NCBI RefSeq assembly: GCF_000002235.5
Contig: NW_022145599.1
Location: 8,742,897-8,806,896, forward strand
Source of the DNA: Strongylocentrotus purpuratus
Lineage: Eukaryota > Echinodermata > Echinoidea > Camarodonta > Strongylocentrotidae
Length of the DNA stretch: 64,000 nt
Reading direction: 5' to 3'
The notes below the pieces were generated by a model. That model made no database searches. It was not told where the DNA came from and was given only the letters and a program-made list of their open reading frames with translations. Each line of letters begins with the position of its first letter. Position 1 is the stretch's first letter. Below, piece by piece: positions 56,401 through 64,000 of the stretch. The position numbers were made by a program, and so were the translations under genes.

Positions 56401-59400
56401 ATGCTACGTAAATGAGTTAAATAGGACCCTTTTAGATGTAGTGAATGATTACCGACTACTGTAACTATAGTTCACAATACATTAATAATTATCATAGAAA
56501 AGCAATTAGTCCCATGGAATTTCTATAGCAAGATTGAGTGTTTGAATTGTGATACTGATCCCCAAAGCGAAATCGAGATGAGATATTATCAAGCTGACCC
56601 AGAAATAGTACATATGAAGAGTGGTAGAAGTGAGGATAGACAAAAAGAGAGTCACTGAAAGCTGTGAACACCGATACAAAATGATGTGCTTTTAACCAAA
56701 TTCATGTACCACCATAAGTTGTAGCAAGTTTGAAATAGTAATACCACATAGATATGAAAATGTTGGAGGGAATTGCCATTCATTCGTTCTTGCTGTTGTT
56801 CTTGTGTTTCCGATTTAGATAACTGATTCCCATCATGGTAGATCAGGTTCCGCCCCTAGTAACCACATCCTGGTTGTCTCAGCACCTGGACTCCAAGATG
56901 GAACCCTTGGTCATCCTTGATGCCACCTGGAACCCACGAGGCAAATCAGGCAACGAGGAACACCAAGAGCAGCATATTCCTGGCAGCCTCTACTTCAATC
57001 TGGATGAATGCAAAGACAAGGAATCACACTTCAAAGTCACCCTTCCACGTCTAAACGAATTTGAGGATTACGTCTCCAAGCTAGGAATTAGCAATGGAAC
57101 ACGCGTGGTGGTCTACGAGAATGACCCTCGCTACAAGGCAAAGACTTCTGCAAGGGTTTGGTGGATGTTCCGATATTTTGGACACAGCAAGGTCTCTGTT
57201 TTGGATGGTGGTCTTGAACAGTGGGTCAAAGATGGGTTACCAGTGACATCTGATAAGACAGAGGATCCTGTCAAGGCCATGTTCAAGGCCAATGTGCAGC
57301 TGCAACTACAAAAGACCTGTGATGAAGTTCTTGAGGATATGAAGGAAGGGTCAGTCCAGCTTGTGGACACTCGACCATCACATTGGTTTGATGGTACCAA
57401 GCCTAGCTTATGGCCAGGTAAGGAAATCTTTTAGAAAAAAATTATGGAAATTCTAGAGATTGTTAAAGACCGTCAATACTACTGGGCCAGAGGGGATTAG
57501 ACCACACAGCGAGGTCACTGACAGGTGGCTATCTCATTTACTCAGCTCTCAACTAACATAAGAAAAAGAGGATCATAGGGGACCAACAGGCACTGATTGG
57601 GAAGTTTTCTATACAGAGGGAGCAAGTAGCTACAAGTAGGACAGTGGGGCTTTAAGTCTATAATGTCCACAAGACATACATGTAACTTAAAGACAATAAT
57701 TGCTTCATACAAAGTAAAATTGTTATTTCTCCTTATGAATTTCCTCAGATCTCAGGCTCGGAACCATCCATGGAGCCAAACACATCAATTTTGAAGAATG
57801 CATGGACAAACATTCCACCAGATTGAGACCTGCTGATGAGCTCCAAGCACTCTTCACGTCAACTGGCATCGACCTCTCCAAGCCTGTAACGACCACCTGC
57901 AATGTCGGGGTTACTGCTTGCATCGTAGCGATGGCTGCGTTCCTACTGGGGAAGGAGGATGTGGCTGTCTTTGACGGGTCCTGGGATGAGTTCTCCCAAA
58001 AAGCACCTGATAATCTGGTCCACATTAACATATATAACAAAACCTGATGCTAGTAGTACCGTTGAGGTTCTTAAGTCTTTACAGATGTCACATAAACAAT
58101 CTCCTGGTGCCAAATTGTATTTTTACCAAATGCTTCAAGATTATTTAACTGTTTCCTGAAAAAGATTAATCTATATCAGTGTTTAAATTCATACACCTAA
58201 TCAAGACCAGAAATTAGTGATTTTGCAAAGCTAATGTGTTGTATAAAGCAATCCTTCCAAATTTTGTGCAGAATTGCACATGAGGCAAACATGTGACTCT
58301 GCAGAGAAGCAAAGAAAGCAACCAAAATGTTATACACACCCCTGTTGAGATAAATACAAAATATCAATGACAATTATTACATTTTTGTACATGTACATTG
58401 TAACCTTATAGGTTCCACCTAGTGTTCTAGTTTCAGAGTACAAGTACATACAGTATGATTTTGTAAGACAGTAATTTTTAAATTTTGTCTTATGTTGTTC
58501 ATTAAACGTCACATTTAGCTTTCCTTTTCCCAAATTCTTCTCATTATTCCATCCTTTTCTTCATTGTTATTCAGGACCTAGATTCCTGCTTACAAACTCA
58601 CCTGCCAAAACTCTCAAGGCTATTCTATTTTTTGTTGTTGACTTTTCCATTTTCTGTTATCTAATTGGTTAAACTTAAATTTGAACTTAAATTGTATTTA
58701 AGTATATTATGTAGCTCGATCATTGTAAGCGCCTTGAGCACCCTCTGGGTGGATATGTCGCGCTATAAAAATGTCTTTATTATTATTATTATTATTAAGA
58801 TGTTTAAAATATTATTTTACTGAATGTTCTATAGTACAGAAAAATAAACTAAAGCACTACAAAACTTCAATTAAAAGACCTATATATCTTTATTCTGACT
58901 CTCATTTAGCTACTGACTTGGAGTTTGCTGTGACAGTTATTCTTATTTTTTGGCCGATGTTTGCCTGATTTAGGTTTCTGATTGACTGTTTGGTGGGTGA
59001 TTCTCAGCTTGAATTTTGAAGCTTTCATAGTAAATGTGAAGTATAGAACAGGTACATGTATATGTGCACCAGCAAGCCAGCCATGAAGAGACTGGAGATA
59101 ACAGCTTGGTTTCGATTGACATTCCAATAGCATAAATTACGTGAACAAAATATTGTGCTTTGAACAGCTAAAATCAAGCTGCAGTAATTCAGCCCTAGGG
59201 CTATTTTGTTCTTATTTTTTTTACAATGCAAAATTTATTTCATTTCTATAACTTGTTTCAATTAGATTTCTGAGAGAAAGCACTTTTTACACTCCAGTGA
59301 CATTGAAGTTGCATAAATAAATTCAAGAGAAATGCCAAAGTTACTAGCCATTGTTCACCATTACAGGATACCCTTTTTTCAAATTTAAAGCATTATTTTT

Positions 59401-62393
59401 TCTAGACGAGGTAAATTACCTAGATGTGAACCAGGGAGAATAAACCATACATGTACCCTCAATCACAAACACTCTGCTTGAATGTATCAATGCATTATGT
59501 ATTAATCAAAATTGAAATAACAAACAGACTAGCATTACATGGTGTCAGGAGTGGGATTCAAATGACAGAGTTTGGATCATCCGTTTATCAAGTGCTACAG
59601 TAATTATCAATACAACCTCATGATTTTAACATAAATAATTTGTTGTAAATGGAAATTTAGCTCTACATGCAAACAGGTTCACACAAAAAAGGATGCTCAT
59701 AAAGAGAGCTAGTTAAAAGAACACTGGAAAAGAAGTTAAGATCATGAAGAATTCGTGAGAATTTTACCCTGTAAAATATTGTATGGTGCGAAGCTGAACT
59801 TACATCCAAACACGAAGTCTGTAATAATAGGATGGTGATGAAAGTCGAGTCTGCTTAACAGCTTTTTAAAATACCACATATAGATTAAGTCATAAACTCA
59901 TACAACAGAGACCCAGACCTAACTCGGGTTTATGACCAAAACAACTCTAACATTCAAACATGAACATGGTCCTAGTCTCCAAATAGGCTTTGGCAATAGT
60001 TTAACCTGCTTGCCATCATGAAAACGCACCACATAGATTAAGTCATAAACTCATACAACAGAGACCTAGAACAGACCTAGACCTAGATCTGAGGAAGACC
60101 AAAACAACTTACATCCAAACATGAACATGGTCCCACAGTCTGTGAAGAGGACGGTGATGACAGTCCAGGCTGCTTGCCAACTTGTTAACACACCACACAG
60201 CTGAAGACCCAGCATTATACATCCTAGACCTGCTGCTGATCTATCCAAATCTGAAAACAAGCCAGATAGAAATATATATATATACATCTCTTACAGACAG
60301 TAAAGAAGTTTGTGACTGATAAATATATATACCGGTATACATCTCTTACAGTAAAGAAGTTTGTTACTGATAAATATATATATATATATACATCTCTTAC
60401 AGACAGTAAAGAAGTTTGTGACTGATAAATATATATATACATCTCTTACAGTAGAGAAGTTTGTGACTGATAAATAAATATATATGTACATCTCTTACAG
60501 TAAAGAAGTTTGTGACTGATAAATATATATATACATCTCTTACAGACAGTAAAGAAGTTTGTGACTGATAAATATATATATACATCTCTTACAGTAGAGA
60601 AGTTTGTGACTGATAAATAAATATATATGTACATCTCTTACAGGAAAGAAGTTTGTGACTGATAAATAAATATATATATATATATACATCTCTTAAAGGA
60701 AAGAAGTTTGTGGCTGATAAATATATACATCTCTTACAATAAAGAAGTTTGTGACTGATATGATTCCCCCAAGTGAAAAATATTCTCCAAAACGACAGTT
60801 TGATAAATTCATAGACAGAGTAATTGCCTAGTTAATTTGACATGAGTATAATGAGTTATTACATTTATAAGGAATAGGATAATAAATTAAACATAGAGTT
60901 GAAATATTCATTTTTGTGCAATGAATATATAGCATATTATGTTGGGTGTTTATCAAAACAGTTTGATAAATTCAGTCACAGAGAGTAACTGTCTGGTTAA
61001 TATGATATGAGTTAGTATAAGGAATAGGATAATTAAAAATAAGAGCTGAAATGTTCTTCATCTTGCAATTCATATAATGTATGGCATACATGTATATATC
61101 ATCTGTTCAGAGCCAAACGAACGCTAACTCTCTGTTAAAGTATTAGTTAACGTCCTTCTGGCTCTTAAGGGACCACATGAAACACATGTATATAAGAGAG
61201 CAAGCTGAAGGTTAAAATATTTAATAGAAAATATATGCAGATAATTCTCTTCATCTACTTTGCCATATAAACTGTTGTGTGGAGTGTATCAACATTTTCT
61301 TGTTTAGCTAATCAGTCTTTTCTCTTCTATGCTCATTTTTATTGGAGAAGTCATTTCTATTATCAATATCTTGAATACACATGATGTCATTCAAATAAAC
61401 CTAACCATATCATACATATCACTGATTCACTTTCTCATGCAGAATTAATCAACAACTATCTGGGCTCCAAAAATACATTTCTCCATCCACCTTGAAAATT
61501 TTTCTTTGTTTTTGTCTGCATGCAGTCCTACGTGTATATATTTTTGTCATTCTCATTTGGAAAGAGATAGCAAGATAATAAATGTAATCAGATTATCTTA
61601 TTAACTCTGCATGAGAATTCATAAATATTGTATATTTTTTACTTTCCAATACACATAGAAAAGAAATCATCACAACAGGAGAAAAAATATTAAATTATTC
61701 TGCTGGAAAATTCAGTTTCTTGTGTTTAAAAACTAAGTAAAGGGTTTATTATTTGATCATGGGAAAAGACCTTCAAAACTGTACGTAAACAGTAACTTTG
61801 AGAATATAATAATATAATAATAAATATTCTAGCTATTTCTCCAGAACCCTAGAATATTAGAAACAAGCTATAACTTAAAGATAAATTTGAGTTCTGGTCA
61901 CGCGATTGCATTGTGAAAGAAACAGTGTGGAATCGATCAGAAAAAGTTGATCATGTACATGTAGCATAGAAGTATTGGTGTGTACTGCAAGGTTCTGGAG
62001 TCATCAACATGCTAAGAAATTTGACCCAGTCTTGGTAAGGTAACAAGGGCTATACACAGAAAAATGGGACTACACAAACATGTTGCATAAAAATTGGGCC
62101 TCATCTTTAAACAGTTACTTGTCATATTAATAAAATACAAAGGTATTTGAAGAGTAATGCTTTTAAGGGAACATTTTCTCTCTGATGTTCTTCCACAGTT
62201 GCATATAATAACAATGATAATGCTCACACATTATTTTTTTACCTCTCCCCAGAACTCAATCTTCTCTTTAAGTCAAGCAATAAATTTAGCACATAATTTA
62301 TATACTTACAGTATAATGTTCTGTAATAGCCCACGCCAGGAAGCTCACGAATTGGTTTTTGTGTAAAATTATATGTTACACATTTGACTACAA
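40848..62393 (-). CDS. Voltage-dependent calcium channel gamma-1/6-like tetraspan protein, partial: last three coding exons
   Basis: Exons on the minus strand are 62393-62310 (84 bp), 60250-60113 (138 bp) and 41140-40848 (293 bp with stop TAA). They are joined in phase 1 with good splice sites and give a 170-aa C-terminal part. Exon lengths of 84 and about 140 bp are typical of CACNG genes, as remembered. The sequence gives a Cys in the first extracellular loop (VKCVTYNF), then GVGYYRTLYYLDRSAAGLG entering TM2, TM3 (ITVLFTDCGTMFMFGSFMG), an extracellular loop with YEINERPSVLP, and the DYSWSFYLSW motif opening TM4. The basic tail ends KLIPSF, so no C-terminal TTPV-type PDZ ligand is present. 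The GLW motif would be in exon 1, not found here. The protein would sit in the plasma membrane modulating a channel; partners are unknown. A claudin-like relative remains possible. Confidence 0.78.
41580..42071. mobile_element. TTAA MITE with AGGTAATACAAAGTTTTG ends, 492 bp
   Basis: TTAA flanks the unit at 41576-41579 and 42072-42075. The ends AGGTAATACAAAGTTTTG are exact inverted copies over 18 bases, and the middle is non-coding. It lies in the long intron of the gamma-like gene. Confidence 0.82.
42245..42860. repeat. About 180-bp tandem repeat with embedded GT runs
   Basis: Three to four diverged units each contain a GTGTGGGTGGG run, ACATGTATGTTTGGTG, AAATGATAGTCCTC, GGTCAAACCA and TATGATTCATGGTA. 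Starts are near 42245, 42432, 42612 and 42790. Their spacing and order are regular, so this is tandem duplication rather than chance GT repeat. Confidence 0.75.
42870..46116. other. Intron sequence, no gene recognised
   Basis: It contains poly-C runs near 43327 and 43618 and a possible LINE-type 3' end near 44330-44500 (AT-rich, closing in AAATAAATAAATGAG repeats). It also holds a G+C- and CpG-rich patch at 45285-45420 next to a CA run near 45430-45490. Open frames are short and unrecognised. Confidence 0.45.
46117..46238. repeat. Near-perfect palindrome with internal 25-bp direct repeat
   Basis: The order is A-B-B-B'-A', where A starts TGCAATGCCTCTCTTAAAG and B is ATTCTTGTTAAAAGATGG plus TTGCAAT. 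Arms of about 48 bases are exact inverted copies and B is present twice in direct orientation on the left. No transposon ends or target duplication are evident. Confidence 0.85.
46239..49206. other. Intron sequence, no gene recognised
   Basis: This is AT-rich unique sequence. A modestly CpG-containing stretch lies near 47940-48060. The overlapping frames on both strands at 47831-48245 have no family resemblance. Confidence 0.45.
49207..49310 (+). repeat. SINE/LINE-like fragment with TATATAGTGCC and AAGCGCTCTACAA
   Basis: ATAATAATTATATTTGC, then TTATATAGTGCCTAACAC and CTCTAAGCGCTCTACAAT, form a word order common in dispersed retroposon fragments of marine invertebrates. No internal promoter or target duplication was identified. 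Confidence 0.4.
49841..50013. mobile_element. MITE with CAGTCAAACCTG inverted ends, 173 bp
   Basis: The terminal 12 bases are exact inverted copies (CAGTCAAACCTG / CAGGTTTGACTG). Inside, units of GACAGGTGGTCTT and AAGGGAAACA...GTGGTCTTT recur about twice. No clear target duplication was seen. Confidence 0.65.
51223..51993. mobile_element. Fold-back TTAA MITE, 771 bp
   Basis: TTAA flanks the unit at 51219-51222 and 51994-51997. Ends are AGCTCAAGTCCACTCC and, inward from the right, AGGGCAAGTCCACTCC. Inverted similarity runs about 120 bases per arm (51223-51340 and 51870-51993). It is non-coding and lies in the gamma-like intron. Confidence 0.82.
51998..53095. other. Intron sequence, no gene recognised
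   Basis: It contains a moderately G+C-rich stretch at about 52370-52720 in otherwise AT-rich sequence, without recognised coding or RNA features. This could be regulatory, but only composition supports that. Confidence 0.35.
53096..53482. repeat. (GA)n / GAAAGAGAGA microsatellite
   Basis: This is a purine tract of AGAGAGA and AGAAAGAGAGAG units with a CACACA interlude near 53205-53230 and 53294-53310. The long frames on both strands are repeat artefacts. Confidence 0.9.
53490..56814. other. Upstream region of the sulfurtransferase gene; no gene recognised
   Basis: A retroposon-like 3' end with AATTGAATTGAATTGAA lies at about 54540-54660. Several TACATGTA words occur between 55080 and 55710. 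A non-coding first exon of the sulfurtransferase gene may lie here, because a splice acceptor-like site precedes its start codon, but I could not place it. Confidence 0.35.
56815..56834 (+). promoter_or_regulatory. Probable acceptor and 5' UTR of the sulfurtransferase first coding exon
   Basis: TTGTTCTTGTGTTTCCGATTTAG ends just before 56820 and looks like a splice acceptor, followed by a short leader and CATCATGG. It suggests an upstream untranslated exon. A transcription start within this exon is the alternative. Confidence 0.4.
56835..58047 (+). CDS. MPST: 3-mercaptopyruvate / thiosulfate sulfurtransferase (two-domain rhodanese), 2 exons, 293 aa
   Basis: Exons are 56835-57417 and 57749-58047 with a phase-1 GT-AG intron; the 293-aa product compares with about 297 for human TST and MPST, as remembered. 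The N-terminal rhodanese domain (roughly 1-150) has VILDATWNP, EQHIPGSLYFNLDEC, RVWWMFRYFGH and SVLDGGLEQW. The C-terminal domain carries the catalytic loop C-N-V-G-V-T after DLSKPVTT, then FDGSW. The family moves a sulfane sulfur from mercaptopyruvate or thiosulfate to thiols or cyanide through that Cys. The loop lacks the Arg-Lys pair of thiosulfate-specific rhodanese (CRKGVT) and is nearer to MPST (CGSGVT). The usual D-S-R-x-x-G-R-F-x-G segment reads DTRPSHWFDG. No mitochondrial presequence is evident, so it is probably cytosolic. It lies antisense within the long intron of the gamma-like gene. Confidence 0.92.
57467..57651. mobile_element. 185-bp TTAA MITE, copy 2, in the sulfurtransferase intron
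   Basis: TTAA flanks the unit at 57463-57466 and 57652-57655. Ends are AGACCGTC and, inward from the right, AGCCCCAC. The interior matches 9321-9497 from GGGATTAGACCACACAGCG onward. It fills over half of the 331-bp intron. Confidence 0.72.
58705..58797 (+). repeat. Retroposon 3' tail: TTGAGCACCCTCTGGGTGG...GCGCTATAAAAATG(ATT)n
   Basis: GTAAGCGCCTTGAGCACC, then GTCGCGCTATAAAAATGTC and an ATT run, form a 3' tail often found on non-LTR retroposons of marine invertebrates. The body is not recognisable. It lies about 660 bases after the sulfurtransferase stop, possibly in its 3' UTR. Confidence 0.5.
59798..60107 (-). pseudogene. Two decayed tandem copies of the gamma-like 138-bp exon
   Basis: Copy A (about 59798-59942) and copy B (about 59943-60107) align with the real exon and its 3' splice region: TTACATCCAAACACGAAG and ATTCAAACATGAACATGGTC match TTACATCCAAACATGAAC. 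Both then carry an AGATTAAGTCATAAACTC and CAACAGAGACC block. Copy A keeps a donor-like GTAAG while copy B has lost it. Several indels break the reading frame in both. They look like dead exon duplicates within the intron. Confidence 0.65.
60113..60250 (-). CDS. Gamma-like gene, 138-bp exon (TM2 and TM3)
   Basis: Acceptor TTTTCAG precedes 60250 and donor GTAAG begins at 60112; the exon is phase 1 to phase 1. It encodes LDRSAAGLGCIMLGLQLCG, a short linker and the next membrane segment. Two degenerate copies follow it downstream in the intron (59798-60107). Confidence 0.82.
60268..60756. repeat. About 50-bp minisatellite, roughly 9-10 units
   Basis: The unit is ATATATATACATCTCTTACAG followed by TAAAGAAGTTTGTGACTGAT. 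Some units carry an extra ACAG, and the TA run varies in length. The array begins only about 18 bases from the acceptor of the 138-bp exon of the minus-strand gamma-like gene. Tyr/Ile-rich reading frames here are repeat artefacts. Confidence 0.92.
60757..62309. other. Intron 2 of the gamma-like gene, no other feature recognised
   Basis: A loose direct duplication (CAGTTTGATAAATTCA...ATGAGTATAATGAG) occurs near 60795-60910 and 60958-61075. Otherwise it is AT-rich unique sequence. Confidence 0.45.
62310..62393 (-). CDS. Gamma-like gene, 84-bp exon (extracellular loop 1)
   Basis: A polypyrimidine tract ending CCTTACAG precedes 62393, and the donor GTAAGTAT follows at 62309. In the phase set by the next exon it is open across its length and reads VVKCVTYNFTQKPIRELPG and on to YYRTLY, with an N-glycosylation site (NFT). 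It is too short to stand out as an open frame; the call rests on splice sites, length, phase and fit to family. Confidence 0.72.
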
Positions 62394-62639
62394 CTGTAAG
62401 GAATATAAACAGAAAAGAAAAAGGAAAAACAATTAATTAGTCATGAAGTTCATTTCATGATACAGTAATACATTACATGTAGGTATCAAAAAATTTATCA
62501 TTAAAATTAACAGTTACTGACAAAAATAGTATCAAAATGTCTTTAATTCTCTTAAAGATGTAAGAGCTCTGATATACATGTATAAACATATATTGTGAGA
62601 TGGATATTGGGGAAGATAAATGTTTCTCTATTCCTTTTT

Positions 62640-63540
62640 TCCTTCTCATCTTCCACTTTTTCTCTTTCTCTCACTACAGGTACTTTTTTCTCTCCATTAG
62701 TATGCCTAGAGCTCTCTCTTTGTCTGCCACTGTCTTTGTTATTTTTGTCTGTCTGTCTCTGTCTTTCTCTGTAACTGTCTGTTATCTTTGTATGTCTGTC
62801 TTTCTGTATGTCTGTCTCTGTCTCTTTCTTTCTCTGCCACTGTCTGTTATCTTTGTCTGTCTGTCTTTCTGTATGTCTGTCTCTGTCTCTTTCTTTCTCT
62901 GCCACTGTCTGTTATCTTTGTCTGTCTCTCTCTCTTTCTCTGCCACCGTCTTGGTATCTGTGTCTGTATGTCTGTCTTTCTCTTTTTCTATGCCACTGTC
63001 TGTTATCTCTGTCTGTCTGTCCGTCTCTTTCTCTACCACTGTCTCTTATCTTTGTCTGTCTGTCTGTCTGTCTGTGTCTCTCTCTCTTTCTTTATCTGTC
63101 ACTGTATGTTATCTTTGTCTGTCTGTTTCTTTCTCTGCCACTGTCTGTCATCTTTTTCTGTCTGTCTCTCTCTATCTTTCTCTGCCACTGTCTGTCATCT
63201 TTTTCTGTCTGTCTCTCTCTATCTTTCTCTGCCACTGTCTGTCATCTTTTTCTGTCTTGTCTCTCTCTTTCTTTCTCTGCCACTGTCTGTCTCTCTGTCT
63301 CTCTCTTTCTCTGCCACTGTCTTGTTATCTGTGTCTGTATGTCTCTTTTTCTATGCCACTGTCTGTTATCTCTGTCTGTCTGTCTGTCTCTTTCTCTGCC
63401 ACTGTCTCTTATCTTTGTCTGTCTGTTTGTCTGTCTGTTTGTCTATCTGTTTGTGTGACTGACTCAATCTCTCTATCTCTCTCTCTTGCTCTCTCTCTAT
63501 CTTTCTCTCTCTGTAATCTGTATGTCACTCTTTCTATCTA
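62640..63540. repeat. TCTG/CTTTCTCTGCCACTGTCTGTTATC satellite
   Basis: A unit of about 50-65 bases containing TTTCTCTGCCACTGTCTGTTATC and a TCTGTCTGTC run recurs a dozen or more times in pyrimidine-rich sequence. Plus-strand frames stay open for up to 313 codons of Leu/Ser/Val/Cys low complexity, which is a composition effect. It lies upstream of the 84-bp exon of the gamma-like gene. Confidence 0.9.
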
Positions 63541-64000
63541 GATTTATTCAAAGTTCAGGAAACCAATTTTGCGTGGTTGCCATGGTATTTGGTAATGGTG
63601 TACATGTACAATGACTGCCTTGGTACAATTTTAGTAACTGACCTTCAGATCACAGTTTTCATTTTCCACATTCATTACAAAAAAGGTATACACACAGATG
63701 ACTTTTCCAGATGACTAGCTACTGTACTTCCACTAGTGTCTTTGCTTGGTACATGTACATGTACAGTACAGTGTATATCTTTTAAAAGCATTTGAGTGTT
63801 TCCAGAAGATATAAATGTTTTTCTGACTGAAATGTATGTCCTGCATAATTTCTCAACATGCCATTTGTAATATGTAGATGATGGAATGTACAGCAGTACA
63901 GGGTACATTTCATAACCCCATGAAATACAGTACATGTATTCAACAACTGAGCTTTGAAGTTCATCCTTAAAGTGATTTTCCCCCCAATATATCACATCTG
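63541..64000. other. Right edge, no gene recognised
   Basis: It contains several overlapping TACATGTAC words (63599-63610, 63750-63770). No exon with a GLW...C motif of the gamma-like family was found on the minus strand, so exon 1 is probably beyond the window. Confidence 0.4.

Noticed and set aside
60066-60634. Tyr/Ile-rich repeated peptide frames
   Set aside because: They are the translation of the 50-bp minisatellite; only 60113-60250 is a real exon.
62600-63541. 313-codon frame resembling a Leu/Ser-rich membrane protein
   Set aside because: Its whole length follows a TCTG-rich satellite; the apparent hydrophobicity is compositional.

Overview
The window is AT-rich animal genomic DNA. 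It has spliced genes with GT-AG introns, one intron of about 19 kb, dense short DNA transposons, microsatellites and many copies of the word TACATGTA. Gene content and repeat style suggest a marine deuterostome, most likely an echinoderm such as a sea urchin. That identity is inferred from style, not proven. No bacterial, CRISPR, rRNA or tRNA feature was recognised, and no LTR or virus-like element.

Layout. (1) 1-7615 has no recognised gene; it holds two TTAA-flanked MITEs, a GTAGTTGTCC-type minisatellite split by a palindromic MITE, and a retroposon tail. (2) 7616-14360, minus strand, is a complete five-exon SLC35E3-like transporter (309 aa) with a 3.1-kb hAT-like element in its first intron. 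(3) 14951-16661 is a second hAT-like element with internal 100-bp tandem units and extreme homopolymers. (4) 19358-28768, plus strand, is a seven-exon gene for a 654-aa predicted secreted protein: signal peptide, small Cys-containing segment, Ser/Thr mucin-like stalk and one six-bladed YWTD-type (LDL-receptor-like) propeller. Its introns carry nested transposons, and one of them abuts the last splice acceptor. (5) 28769-40847 has no recognised gene. (6) 40848-62393, minus strand, holds the last three coding exons (84, 138 and 293 bp) of a voltage-dependent calcium channel gamma-subunit-like tetraspan gene; exon 1 was not found and probably lies beyond the right edge. (7) 56835-58047, plus strand, is a two-exon rhodanese/3-mercaptopyruvate sulfurtransferase gene (293 aa) nested antisense in the 19-kb intron of the gamma-like gene. 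(8) The right end holds decayed tandem copies of a gamma-like exon, a 50-bp minisatellite and a TCTG-rich satellite.

The four genes do not look like a pathway or cluster: one is an endomembrane carrier, one a secreted or matrix protein, one a membrane channel-type subunit and one a sulfur enzyme. The most informative signals are (a) a non-autonomous TTAA element that inserted one base before an exon boundary and now supplies the upstream acceptor sequence, (b) at least nine TTAA-flanked inverted-repeat elements in 64 kb with no transposase, (c) the mucin-plus-propeller architecture, and (d) degenerate exon copies in the gamma-like gene. Exon boundaries were set by hand from GT/AG signals, reading phase and remembered family sequences; no alignment or transcript was available.
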